Of a stretch of 64,000 nucleotides of DNA, positions 8,252-16,638 are shown in pieces (position 1 is the stretch's first letter; each line of letters opens with the position of its first letter). Made by a program: the position numbers and the translations under genes. The notes beneath the pieces are model-generated. The model saw nothing but the letters and a program-made list of their open reading frames with translations, made no database searches and was not told the origin of the DNA. This stretch comes from UBA4636 sp963650915 (GTDB lineage: Bacteria; Bacillota; Clostridia; Christensenellales; Borkfalkiaceae): assembly GCA_963650915.1 (NCBI GenBank), contig CAVJMJ010000011.1:1-64000 (forward strand), written 5' to 3'.

Positions 8252-9019
8252 ATGTTCGATTTATCAGATTTATTTTGCTGTAATCAAAACGGCAATCAAA
8301 ATAACACACAACGTCCGAGGGTGATAGTGGGTCCGACGGGACCTACCGGACCGAGGGGCTATAACGGAATTCCCGGTGCAACGGGTGCAACGGGTGCAAC
8401 GGGTGCAACGGGCGCAACGGGAGCAACGGGTGCAACGGGAGCAACGGGTGCAACGGGTGCAACGGGCGCAACGGGAGCAACGGGAGCAACGGGTGCTACG
8501 GGAGCGACGGGCGCAACGGGCGCAACGGGTGCGACGGGTGCAACGGGAGCGACGGGTGCAACGGGTGCTACGGGTGCAACGGGAAGCATTGAAACTTCTT
8601 CCGCCGTGGTAACTTCCGGGGCGACAACGACGACCGAAACCCAAACCACGGTGGCGGCAAGCGAAAATTTTCCGCTTACTACCGTTGAATCGGACGACGG
8701 AAGTTTAGTGACTTTATCGACTAACTTCGTCACTTTTAACCAAACCGGAAGGTATTTTATTGCCTACACCGTAAACCCCGACACCACGAACACTCAAACG
8801 ATTACGGTTGCTTTGACCGACGGCACCAACGTTTATTCAACCGCCACGGCACAATCGGAAACTCAAGCGGCAAACGGCACGGCAATACTCAACGTCATCG
8901 ATACGACTACGAGTTATCGTCTTACGAACTCGACCCAAAATTCCGTAGTCGTAGCACCTGTAATTTCGGACGAAACGATAGTTGTTCCGAGGACGGAATT
9001 AACCGTAATTAAACTGTAA
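8252..9019 (+). CDS. Collagen-like (Gly-Ala-Thr)23 surface protein, BclA-like
   Basis: A 255-residue protein in three parts. Residues 1-27 form a short head with two cysteines and no signal peptide. Then comes GPTGPTGPRG followed by 23 perfect Gly-Ala-Thr triplets (8375-8581), which should form a collagen-type triple helix with 23 Thr as glycosylation sites. The last ~140 residues are a Thr-rich beta domain (NQTGRYFIAYTVN, ATAQSETQAANGTAIL) like the trimeric C-terminal heads of BclA exosporium proteins. The ATG at 8252 follows AAGGAA; an upstream TTG is less likely. An exosporium or spore-surface filament is inferred from the architecture and the lack of a secretion signal. Confidence 0.88.
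   Translation: MFDLSDLFCCNQNGNQNNTQRPRVIVGPTGPTGPRGYNGIPGATGATGATGATGATGATGATGATGATGATGATGATGATGATGATGATGATGATGATGATGATGATGATGSIETSSAVVTSGATTTTETQTTVAASENFPLTTVESDDGSLVTLSTNFVTFNQTGRYFIAYTVNPDTTNTQTITVALTDGTNVYSTATAQSETQAANGTAILNVIDTTTSYRLTNSTQNSVVVAPVISDETIVVPRTELTVIKL
8375..8581 (+). repeat. 9-bp coding repeat x23
   Basis: Twenty-three 9-base units (GGNGCNACG) encode Gly-Ala-Thr. Third positions vary between T, A, C and G, so the protein repeat is kept while the DNA repeat has drifted. Copy number is likely to vary between strains. Confidence 0.95.
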
Positions 9020-9159
9020 ACTTTTCGACCGACACCGAATTTCCGGCTGTCGTTAAATTTTAGGCTGTCGTTAAATTTCAGGCTGTCGCCGAATTCGATA
9101 TACCATAAAAGGTTAAAGGCTTTTTAATAGGCATATTCGAATCGTGCGGCAGTCTTTTT

Positions 9160-9223
9160 CTTACGGCACTTTTTTCTTACGGCACTTTTTTCTTACGGCA
9201 CTTTTTTCTTACGGCACTTTTTT
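9160..9223. repeat. 16-bp tandem repeat x4
   Basis: CTTACGGCACTTTTTT at 9160, 9176, 9192 and 9208. The adjoining 9020-9110 has three AGGCTGTCGTTAAATTT-like units. No gene is seen in 9020-9301. Confidence 0.9.
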
Positions 9224-9301
9224 TATAGCTGTCTTTTCTTACGGAAGCCATTTTTTAAATGAGGTCTTTTTTGATTGGCTTTTGATTGACACAAAGCCTT
9301 T

Positions 9302-10447
9302 TTATAAAGTTTGCAATCTTTCTATTGCCTTTTTCGCCGTGGCATGAGAAGAAAAGCCCGACAAACGCATAAAGCCTTCACCGCCGTCGTTAAAGCCCGC
9401 CCCGGGCGAAGCGACTATTCCGACGGTATTAAGCAAAAAATCAAAATAGTCGAAGGATTTTATGCCATTTTCGCACTCGAAAAACAGGTATGGCGAATTA
9501 TCTCCGCCGACGGCGTAAATTCCTCTTTTTTTAAAATAATTTTTGAACTTTTTAGCGTTATCAAGATAATAATCGGTGTTTTGACGGCAGTTTTTCAAAC
9601 CTTCTTCGGAAAGGGCTTCGGCGCCCATGTATTGACCGATAAATGAAACGCCGTTTGTCATTGAGGCTTTCAGTCTTGAAAAGACCTTGTTTAATTTTAC
9701 TCCGTCCGCTTTAAGGTTTTTGCCGATAATCGTCCACCCCACCCTTACGCCCGTAAAGTTTGCACATTTAGATAGCGACGAGATTTCTATTGCGCAATTA
9801 TCGGCGTCTTTTATTTGGAAAATCGATTTCGGATAGTTTCCCCTTATGTATTCGGAATAAGCACCGTCAAAAATTATTATCGAACCGACTTTGTTTGCGT
9901 AATTTACCCAAGCCGACAAACCTTCGTAATCGTAAACCGCGCCTGTAGGATTGTCGGGCGAACATATATAAATTAACGACGGTCGGTTTTTTGACTTAAC
10001 GGGAATTTCTTCGGGCATTGGCAAAAATGAATTTTTCTTATCACGAAAAACAAACTCGACATCGTTTCCGAAAGCGAGATTGGCGTCGAGATAGGCGGGA
10101 TAGCAAGGGTTGAAAATTATCGCATTGATTTTTCCAAAAAGGTGAAGAAGGGAAAAAATGTCCGTTTTTGCTCCGTCCGATACAAATATATCGTCAAAGC
10201 CTATGTTTACGCCGAGTTTTAGGTATTTTTTTATTACGGCGCCTTTAAAAAAATCATAACCGTTTACGGGCGGATAGCCTTTAAAGGTTTTTTCGCTTGA
10301 CATTAAGTCGGCGCATTCTCTAAGTTTTTCGGTAACGTTAGAAAATAGCGGTCTCGTGGCGTCGCCTATGCCGAGGTTTATTATGTCGGTACGCTTTGAC
10401 TTTAAAACCCGCCTTTCGATTTCGCAAAAAAAGTAATTTTCGCTCAA
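9302..10447 (-). CDS. dapL: LL-diaminopimelate aminotransferase
   Basis: PLP enzyme converting tetrahydrodipicolinate directly to LL-diaminopimelate for lysine and peptidoglycan. It is a fold-type I aminotransferase of 381 residues, slightly shorter than the usual ~410. Visible motifs are NLGIGDATRPL near the N-terminus, SDGAKTDIF, the Asp/Tyr pair in IIFDGAYSEYI, and the PLP lysine in SSLSKCANFTGVRVGW (near 230). It follows dapA and dapF in the same direction with a 22-base gap, giving the DapL variant of the pathway, which needs no acyl-blocking steps. dapB is not in the window. Confidence 0.93.
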   Translation of the reverse strand: MSENYFFCEIERRVLKSKRTDIINLGIGDATRPLFSNVTEKLRECADLMSSEKTFKGYPPVNGYDFFKGAVIKKYLKLGVNIGFDDIFVSDGAKTDIFSLLHLFGKINAIIFNPCYPAYLDANLAFGNDVEFVFRDKKNSFLPMPEEIPVKSKNRPSLIYICSPDNPTGAVYDYEGLSAWVNYANKVGSIIIFDGAYSEYIRGNYPKSIFQIKDADNCAIEISSLSKCANFTGVRVGWTIIGKNLKADGVKLNKVFSRLKASMTNGVSFIGQYMGAEALSEEGLKNCRQNTDYYLDNAKKFKNYFKKRGIYAVGGDNSPYLFFECENGIKSFDYFDFLLNTVGIVASPGAGFNDGGEGFMRLSGFSSHATAKKAIERLQTL

Positions 10448-10469
10448 ATTAAAATAATTTTCGTTAACC

Positions 10470-11270
10470 TTAATCGTAATTATACACCCCCTCGTAAAGA
10501 TATTGCACCTTGCCTTCGAGGTAAACGTCGCCTTTTATTTTTTCGAGAAAAACTTTTCCGCCTTTAAAATTTAACGGCGTTTTTCGATTTGAAAAAATCG
10601 CCCTTTCGTTCAAAAGATAATAAACGGCAACGGCACCCGATCCGCAACAATAAGTTTCACCGCTTCCGCGTTCAAAAACCCTGACGAAAAAATCAGAGCC
10701 TTTTTTATACACCGTTTCGATATTATAATCACCGTTATAATCTTTGTTATTTGATAAAAATCGGTCTATAAGCCCGTTATCGATGCAATTTTCTCCAAAA
10801 TACAAAACGAGGTGTTTATTCCCCGTATATACGAGATCGTAAAATTCGACGCCGTAATCATTAAATGATTTTTCTTTTTTAAGTGGATTTTCCGAAAGCA
10901 GTTTCGGCTTTTTCATATTGACGAGAACGTAGTTTTGATGAACTTCGGCAAAAAAATCTCCCGCAAAAGTTTTTATGTGCAAACGCCGTTTACAAAGTTT
11001 ATTGCTCAAATAATATGCCACGCACCGTAGCCCGTTACCGCAAACTTTAGCCATCGACCCGTCTGCGTTGTATATTTTGATTTTAGCGTCACAAGTTTTA
11101 TCCCTTTCAATCAATATAAGCCCGTCGGAGCCTACCGAAAATCTGCGTTTTGACATGCAAACTGATATTTCGGAAGCATTTTTAATTAAAAAACTTCCGT
11201 CGTTATAATCTAAATCGCAGTAACAATAATCGTTGCCTTGGGCATGCATTTTGAAAAAGTTAATCTTCAT
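10470..11270 (-). CDS. dapF: Diaminopimelate epimerase
   Basis: Converts LL- to meso-diaminopimelate. The 266-residue product has both active-site cysteines, in KVCGNGLRCVAYY (near 75) and SGETYCCGSGAVAVYY (near 215), and the substrate-binding FKMHAQGNDY at the N-terminus. The ATG at 11270 overlaps the dapA stop as ATGA, so the two genes are translationally coupled; longer starts would run into dapA. The segment IDNGLIDRF near residue 170 is encoded by a sequence matching the dispersed palindromic element. Confidence 0.95.
   Translation of the reverse strand: MKINFFKMHAQGNDYCYCDLDYNDGSFLIKNASEISVCMSKRRFSVGSDGLILIERDKTCDAKIKIYNADGSMAKVCGNGLRCVAYYLSNKLCKRRLHIKTFAGDFFAEVHQNYVLVNMKKPKLLSENPLKKEKSFNDYGVEFYDLVYTGNKHLVLYFGENCIDNGLIDRFLSNNKDYNGDYNIETVYKKGSDFFVRVFERGSGETYCCGSGAVAVYYLLNERAIFSNRKTPLNFKGGKVFLEKIKGDVYLEGKVQYLYEGVYNYD
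10756..10786 (+). repeat. Palindromic element copy inside dapF
   Basis: CGGTCTATAAGCCCGTTATC, read on the minus strand as DNGLID in dapF. Strong nucleotide match to the element, in the same frame as the copies in the genes at 16639 and 58023. Confidence 0.6.
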
Positions 11271-12145
11271 AATACTATTTCGTCCTTGATTTTGTTTAAT
11301 TCTTTTAATATCAAACCGTCTCTTTTTATAGGCAAAAGTGGCTCTATAAGCCTGTTTTCGCATAGTTTCAGTTTTGACATGGCGTACTTTACGGGAATCG
11401 GATTTACAGAATGCGAAAGTGCTTTTATAAGTCCGTAATACTTAATATATTCCTCTTTAGCCCCTTTGATATCGCACTGTTTTACTCTTTCGTAAACGCC
11501 TTGTATTTTATCGGGTATAATGTTTGATACCACCGATATAACCCCTTTTGCACCGCATAAAAAGTAAGGGAGCATAGTTTCGTCGTTACCCGCATACACC
11601 GCAGTCTTTTCGGAAAGGATTGAAAGTTCGCCGAGTTTATATGCACTTGTCGAAGCCTCTTTTATTCCGACTATATTTGGGTTTTCAATAAGTTTTAAAT
11701 ATGTTTCCGCGGTTATATCCATACCCGTTCTCGACGGCACGTTATAGACTATTAAAGGAAAATCTGCTTGGTCTGCAATTTTAAAAAAGTGGGCTATAAG
11801 CCCGTTTTGCGTGGTTTTATTGTAATAAGGCGTAACCGACAAGCCTGCAGTCGCCCCGACTTCTTTACAAAATTTAGTCATTTTAACGGCGTGTGCCGTA
11901 TCGTTTGAACCGCAACCCGATATTATCGGAATTTTACCGTCGGCTTTATTTACGGCGTACTCTATAACCTTTTGGTGTTCGTAAACGGATAATGTGGAAA
12001 CCTCACCCGTCGTACCCAGAACGACTATAGCCGCCGCCTTTAACCTTATTTGCCTTGATATAAGTTCTTTTAACCTTTCGTAATCAACCCCGTTTTTATT
12101 ATACGGGGTTACGAGTGCCGTTATTGCGCCTTCGATTTTCAACAT
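11267..12145 (-). CDS. dapA: 4-Hydroxy-tetrahydrodipicolinate synthase
   Basis: Condenses pyruvate with aspartate semialdehyde, the first step to lysine and diaminopimelate. A 292-residue TIM barrel with the family motifs VLGTTGEVSTLS, the Tyr of YNVPSRTGMD (near 134) and the Schiff-base Lys of VGIKEAS (near 160). The ATG at 12145 follows GGTGA at good spacing; a start at 12178 would lie inside a hairpin. First gene of dapA-dapF-dapL. Segments at 11783-11811 and 11334-11363 resemble the dispersed palindromic element but also fit normal DapA sequence. Confidence 0.96.
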   Translation of the reverse strand: MLKIEGAITALVTPYNKNGVDYERLKELISRQIRLKAAAIVVLGTTGEVSTLSVYEHQKVIEYAVNKADGKIPIISGCGSNDTAHAVKMTKFCKEVGATAGLSVTPYYNKTTQNGLIAHFFKIADQADFPLIVYNVPSRTGMDITAETYLKLIENPNIVGIKEASTSAYKLGELSILSEKTAVYAGNDETMLPYFLCGAKGVISVVSNIIPDKIQGVYERVKQCDIKGAKEEYIKYYGLIKALSHSVNPIPVKYAMSKLKLCENRLIEPLLPIKRDGLILKELNKIKDEIVL

Positions 12146-12162
12146 ATATGTTTCACCATAAA

Positions 12163-12200
12163 AAATAACCCACGACAATATAAGTCATCGTGAGTTATTT
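12163..12200 (-). terminator. Terminator between ABC exporter operon and dapA
   Basis: Stem AATAACCCACGA/TCGTGAGTTATT with an 11- to 14-base loop and a T run on the minus strand. It ends only ~15 bases before the dapA start, so it could also act as a leader attenuator of dapA. Confidence 0.8.
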
Positions 12201-12213
12201 ATAAAATCTTATC

Positions 12214-12242
12214 AAAAGTCCGTCTATAGGTCTGTTATCGGC
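12214..12242 (+). repeat. Palindromic element copy
   Basis: AAAAGTCCGTCTATAGG then CTGTTATCGGC, between the exporter stop codon and the terminator. Confidence 0.8.
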
Positions 12243-12247
12243 AATTT

Positions 12248-14209
12248 TTAGTTAATTGCGCTACCCGTGTAAAGAGAGTAATACATTCCTTTTAACTTCA
12301 TTAGTTCTTCGTGGTTGCCCCTCTCGACTATCCTTCCGCCGTCCATAACCATAATGTCGTCGGCGTTTCTTACCGTGGAAAGTCTGTGTGCTATAACGAA
12401 AACCGTTCTACCCTTCATAAGGTTATCCATACCGCTTTGAACTATTTCTTCAGTTCTCGTATCGATGCTCGAAGTAGCTTCGTCGAGAATCATTGCGGGG
12501 GGATTTGCAACCGCAACCCTTGCAATCGACAAAAGTTGTCTTTGTCCTTGCGAAAGGTTTGCGCCGTCGTGCGTAAGTACGGTGTTATAACCGTCGGGCA
12601 AACGTTTTATGAATTCGTCCGCGTGTACAAGACGTGCCGCCTTGTAAACCTCTTCGTCGCTTGCGTCGGGGTTACCGTATCTTATGTTTTCCATAACGGT
12701 ATCCGTAAATAGGTTAATTTCCTGCAACACGACGCCGAGCGATCTGCGTAAGTCCGCTTTCTTTATCTTATTTATATTTATGCCGTCGTAACGAATTTTG
12801 CCATCGTCGATGTCGTAAAAACGGTTAATAAGGTTTGAAATGGTGGTTTTTCCCGCCCCCGTTTTACCGATAAGTGCGACTTTGGTACCCGGTTTTGCGT
12901 CAATCGTTATATCGTGCAAAACCTGCTTTTCGCCGTCGTAGGAAAAATCAACGTCCTTTAATACTACATGCCCTTCGAGTTTGGTATAACTTAAAGTTCC
13001 GTCGCCGTGCGGATGCTTCCAATAGTAAGCCCAATTTCCGCTATCGCCTTCCACTATTTCGCCATTTTCGTCTTCCCTTGCCTTTACGAGGGTAACGTAA
13101 CCGTTATCGACTTCGGGTGCGGTGTCCATAAGGTCGAAAATTCTTTCGGCACCGGCAAGAGCCATAATTACCGAGTTAAATTGTTGCGAAACCATATTTA
13201 TAGGTCTTGTAAACGACCTCGACAATAGCAAAAACGCCGATATAAGAGCAATGGTTGCCGCACTGTAACTTACCGACTGATCCCTTACTATAAGTAAATT
13301 ATTGTTTGCAAGCACTGCGCCGATTACGGCAATCAAAACGTACTGTACGTAAGTAAGGTTTGCCATTATGGGCATAAATATGTTTGCGTACTTGTTTGCA
13401 AGGGTGGAATTCTCGTTTAATTCCTCGTTTAAAAGGTCGAAACTGCGTTGGTTTTCGCCCTCGTGGCAAAATACTTTTACGACCTTCTGCCCGTTCATCA
13501 TTTCTTCGATATACCCGTTTACTTTGCCGAGCGACGTTTGACGTTTAATAAAGTAGTGCGCCGATTTCGCGCCCAAACCCTTTATAACGAAGAACATCAA
13601 AAATACGGTAATTACGACGACGAGTGTCAACTGCCAACTTTTTACTATCATCTCGACGAGGCAAACCACGATGGTAACCAAGGACGAAACTATGTTCGGA
13701 ATACTGTTTGCGATAAGTTCTTCCATGGTATCGACGTCGTTCGTGTAACGGCTCATCGTTTCGCCGAAGGTGTGCGTGTCGAAGTACTTTACGGGGAAAT
13801 ACTGCATTTTTTTGAACATTGTATCCCTGATGTCGCGTATCGTACCTTGCGCAAGCATAATGCTTATTCTGTTTGAAAAATAAGTTGCTACTACGCCGGC
13901 AAGGAAGATAATTACCATTTTTATAAGCACTTCGCTTATGCCCGTATAATCGGCGGTAAACCCTTGCTTTACCGATTCGAGTTGAAGGTTTATCTCGATA
14001 AGCAAGTCTTCTATCATTGCCATGCTTTGCACGGAAGCGTAACTTGAAAGTACTATGCATATAAGCGATATTATAAACATCGCCATGTTCTTTCCTCGAA
14101 GAAGATTTTTAATTACCCGCCATAAAGTTTTGAGGGAATGTTTATCTTTTAACGAAGGGCGTTGAGGCATAGACGCCGATTCTTTTTTCATCATTCTACT
14201 GCCCGCCAT
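12248..14209 (-). CDS. ABC exporter half-transporter, catalytic NBD
   Basis: A 653-residue type I ABC exporter half: ~65 cytoplasmic residues, six membrane helices (about 65-350) and a nucleotide-binding domain with Walker A GKTGAGKTT, signature LSQGQRQ and Walker B MILDEATSSID, keeping the catalytic Glu. The ATG at 14209 has a perfect GGAGGTGA five bases upstream; the gene overlaps the end of its partner by 14 bases. With the 14196-15941 product it should form a heterodimeric exporter of the BmrCD/LmrCD type, probably for drugs or other amphiphiles. Substrate unknown. Confidence 0.92.
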   Translation of the reverse strand: MAGSRMMKKESASMPQRPSLKDKHSLKTLWRVIKNLLRGKNMAMFIISLICIVLSSYASVQSMAMIEDLLIEINLQLESVKQGFTADYTGISEVLIKMVIIFLAGVVATYFSNRISIMLAQGTIRDIRDTMFKKMQYFPVKYFDTHTFGETMSRYTNDVDTMEELIANSIPNIVSSLVTIVVCLVEMIVKSWQLTLVVVITVFLMFFVIKGLGAKSAHYFIKRQTSLGKVNGYIEEMMNGQKVVKVFCHEGENQRSFDLLNEELNENSTLANKYANIFMPIMANLTYVQYVLIAVIGAVLANNNLLIVRDQSVSYSAATIALISAFLLLSRSFTRPINMVSQQFNSVIMALAGAERIFDLMDTAPEVDNGYVTLVKAREDENGEIVEGDSGNWAYYWKHPHGDGTLSYTKLEGHVVLKDVDFSYDGEKQVLHDITIDAKPGTKVALIGKTGAGKTTISNLINRFYDIDDGKIRYDGININKIKKADLRRSLGVVLQEINLFTDTVMENIRYGNPDASDEEVYKAARLVHADEFIKRLPDGYNTVLTHDGANLSQGQRQLLSIARVAVANPPAMILDEATSSIDTRTEEIVQSGMDNLMKGRTVFVIAHRLSTVRNADDIMVMDGGRIVERGNHEELMKLKGMYYSLYTGSAIN

Positions 14210-15941
14210 CGAAATCACCTCCGCCTTGCTGTGAATTGTAAACTTCGCGATAAATTTCGCTATGTTCCATTAGATAATCGTGACTGCCGATATCCGATAT
14301 TTTGCCGTTGTCCATAACGATGATTTTATCGGCGTCCATAACCGAAACTATTCTTTGCGCTATTATAAGTTTCGTAGTTTCTGGAATATATTTTTTAAAG
14401 CCCTGACGTATCATTAAGTCGGTATTCATATCGACTGCGCTCGTACTGTCGTCCAAAACGAGAATTTTGGGTTTTCCTATCAAAGCGCGCGCAATGCAAA
14501 GCCTTTGACGCTGACCGCCCGAAACGTTGGCACCGCCTTGTTCGATGTGGGTGTCAAGCCCGTCGAGCCGATAAACGAATTCGTCGGCGCAAGAAAGTTT
14601 TAACGCCTCGTCTATTTCCTCGTCGGTTGCGTCTTCGTTTCCCCACTTCATGTTATCGCGTATACTCCCCGAAAACAAGACGTTCTTTTGCAAAACCATG
14701 GCAACTGCCTTTCTTAAAACGGTAAGGTCGTAATCTTTTACGTTTACCCCGCCTATTTTAAGCTCGCCTTCCGTCACGTCGTAAAGCCTCGGCAAAAGTT
14801 GAACGAGTGTCGTTTTGGAACTGCCCGTTCCCCCGATAATGCCGATCGTTTCACCGCTTTTTATATGAAGATTGACCTTTTCAAGGCAATTGACACCGCC
14901 TTTCCCGGAGTAGGAAAAACTTACGTTATCGAAATCGATATCGCCGTTTTTGACTTCGGTTACGGGACTATCGGGATTTTTAATGGAAGGTTCTTGATGC
15001 ATTACTTCGAGTATTCTGTCCGTAGACGCCTTTGACATGGTAAGGTTAACGTATATCATCGAAAACATCATAAGACTCATTAATATTTGAGTGCTATACG
15101 TTATTATCATGGAAAGTTGGGTGTCTTGTAGGGAAACACCTACCGACGAGATAATCATTTTCGCGCCGAACCAACCGATAAGAGTTATTACGATGTACAT
15201 ACAAAGTTGCATAAGCGGACTTGCCAAAACGACTATTTTGCCCGCTTTGGTAAAATCGTTATACACGTCTTCGGAGGCAACGTTGAATTTTTCGATTTCC
15301 TTTTGCTCTCTTACGTTGGATTTTACTACGCGCATACCGCGGATGTCTTCCTCGACGACCACGTTCAATCTGTCGTATTTTTTAAACAATCTCTTAAATA
15401 CGGGCATTGCTTTTTTGAAAATAAATACCAGCCCGAAAATAAGTATGGGTATTACCACGGCAAACACAGCGGACAAAGGACCGCCCACCGCTATAGTCAT
15501 TATAAGCCCGAAAATAAGCATGAGCGGTGAACGTATGGCTATCCTTATAATCATCATATAGGAATTTTGCACCATGTTTACGTCGGTAGTCATCCTCGTT
15601 ATAAGGGACGCCGCCGAAAATTTGTCGATGTCTTCAAAAGAATACCCTTGAATTTTTTCAAACATATCGTGCCTTATGTTCGTTGCAAACCCGTTTGACG
15701 CTTTTGAACAGGCAACGCCCGAAAGGGCACCGAATAAAAGTGCAACCAAACTCATTGCGATAAGCAATCCGCCGTAAAGCAAAACGGCTTTCGTGTCCGC
15801 GCCTTTTACGCCCTCGTTTAAAAGCAAGGTCATAACGTAAGGTATCAATATGTCGAAAACGCATTCGACCGATACGAATATCGGCGAAAGCAACGACGAT
15901 TTTTTATAGTTTCTTACGCATTTTTTAATTAGTTCAATCAT
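14196..15941 (-). CDS. ABC exporter half-transporter, degenerate NBD
   Basis: A 581-residue membrane-NBD half-transporter with six N-terminal helices. Walker A is GGTGSSKTT, the signature VSGGQRQ is normal, and Walker B ends LVLDDSTSAVD: the catalytic Glu is replaced by Asp. This is the mark of the degenerate site in heterodimeric exporters such as TM287/288 and BmrCD. It lies between the MarR gene and the canonical half, with translational overlap to the latter. The ribosome site is weak (GGAAA). Heterodimer formation is inferred from family knowledge and from the complementary sites. Confidence 0.93.
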   Translation of the reverse strand: MIELIKKCVRNYKKSSLLSPIFVSVECVFDILIPYVMTLLLNEGVKGADTKAVLLYGGLLIAMSLVALLFGALSGVACSKASNGFATNIRHDMFEKIQGYSFEDIDKFSAASLITRMTTDVNMVQNSYMMIIRIAIRSPLMLIFGLIMTIAVGGPLSAVFAVVIPILIFGLVFIFKKAMPVFKRLFKKYDRLNVVVEEDIRGMRVVKSNVREQKEIEKFNVASEDVYNDFTKAGKIVVLASPLMQLCMYIVITLIGWFGAKMIISSVGVSLQDTQLSMIITYSTQILMSLMMFSMIYVNLTMSKASTDRILEVMHQEPSIKNPDSPVTEVKNGDIDFDNVSFSYSGKGGVNCLEKVNLHIKSGETIGIIGGTGSSKTTLVQLLPRLYDVTEGELKIGGVNVKDYDLTVLRKAVAMVLQKNVLFSGSIRDNMKWGNEDATDEEIDEALKLSCADEFVYRLDGLDTHIEQGGANVSGGQRQRLCIARALIGKPKILVLDDSTSAVDMNTDLMIRQGFKKYIPETTKLIIAQRIVSVMDADKIIVMDNGKISDIGSHDYLMEHSEIYREVYNSQQGGGDFDGGQ

Positions 15942-15973
15942 TTATGTTTTTCCGTTAAAAATTATTTTTTAAT

Positions 15974-16000
15974 GATAATCGACCTATAGGCTGACTTTTA
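15974..16000 (-). repeat. Palindromic element copy
   Basis: GATAATCGACCTATAGG-type copy that fills about half of the 56-base gap between marR and the exporter gene and touches the marR stop codon. Confidence 0.75.
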
Positions 16001-16444
16001 TTGCTTTTGAGAAAGCCTTTCCTCTATGGTGTTTCTTATCTTTTTCAAAATCGAACAAAGAAATTCTTCTTCCTCTTCGGTGATACCGCTCGATATAACG
16101 GATTCCGTTCGATGTATTTCTTCGAGGTTTTTTTCAATTTCGTTTTTCGCAAGAGGGGTAAGTTTAATTACTTTCAATCGCTTATCCGAAAAATCGCCTT
16201 CACGGGTAATCAAACCCATATCTTCCATTTTTTTAAGTTGGGCGCTTGCCGAGGAACGACGGAGGGAAAACACCTTCTCCACATCCTTTTGGTAAACGGG
16301 CTTATCTAAATTGCGATAAAGATATCCGCAAATTTGCTTTACGGTAAAGGAAGCGCAACCGCTGCAATTTATCTTCGTTTCCGATTCCATAAGCCTTTGA
16401 ATTAAATTTTGCGTCATTTTAATTTCTCTTCCGACGTAATTCAT
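15998..16444 (-). CDS. MarR-family repressor
   Basis: A 148-residue winged-helix regulator. The recognition helix is in VEKVFSLRRSSASAQLKKMEDMGLI and the wing in REGDFSDKRLKVIKLT, with flanking dimerisation helices. A CSGC pair near residue 27 could sense thiols or metals. It is the first gene of marR-ABC-ABC, and a GTTAG..CTAAC palindrome lies between its -10 box and ribosome site, so it very likely represses its own operon and responds to a transported compound. Start ATG 16444 with AAGGGA; an ATG at 16417 is also possible. Confidence 0.92.
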   Translation of the reverse strand: MNYVGREIKMTQNLIQRLMESETKINCSGCASFTVKQICGYLYRNLDKPVYQKDVEKVFSLRRSSASAQLKKMEDMGLITREGDFSDKRLKVIKLTPLAKNEIEKNLEEIHRTESVISSGITEEEEEFLCSILKKIRNTIEERLSQKQ

Positions 16445-16457
16445 AACTTTCCCTTTT

Positions 16458-16471
16458 GTTAGTATCCTAAC
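16458..16471 (-). promoter_or_regulatory. Probable MarR operator
   Basis: The perfect inverted repeat GTTAG-TATC-CTAAC fits the TTAGnnnnCTAA type of operator bound by many MarR proteins. It lies just downstream of the -10 box and upstream of the marR start. Confidence 0.7.
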
Positions 16472-16486
16472 ATTTTTGTAGTAGTT

Positions 16487-16515
16487 ATTATATTCGTTAA
16501 GGAGTAAATAGTCAA
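16487..16515 (-). promoter_or_regulatory. marR-exporter operon promoter
   Basis: Minus strand TTGACT (16510-16515), 17-bp spacer, TATAAT (16487-16492). Confidence 0.85.
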
Positions 16516-16577
16516 ACGATTTTTAGCAATATTCTGTGATTTTTTAAAGTTTTTATTTTAATTATTTCTAACGAAAA

Positions 16578-16605
16578 AGGGGCGAACTTTCACTCTTTCG
16601 CCCCT
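16578..16605 (-). terminator. Terminator of the 16639-18423 gene
   Basis: Stem AGGGGCGAA/TTCGCCCCT followed by TTTTTC on the minus strand. Confidence 0.85.
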
Positions 16606-16638
16606 CGTGTTTTAAATTTTATTATCGTTTTTAAGCAG

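Noticed and set aside
8359..8733. Open minus-strand frame giving Val-Ala-Pro repeats opposite the collagen-like gene
   Set aside because: It is a mirror of the 9-base coding repeat; the plus strand has the ribosome site, domains and third-position drift.
11334..11811. Two palindromic-element-like stretches in dapA
   Set aside because: The encoded residues fit normal DapA family sequence, so coincidence is likely; not listed as copies.
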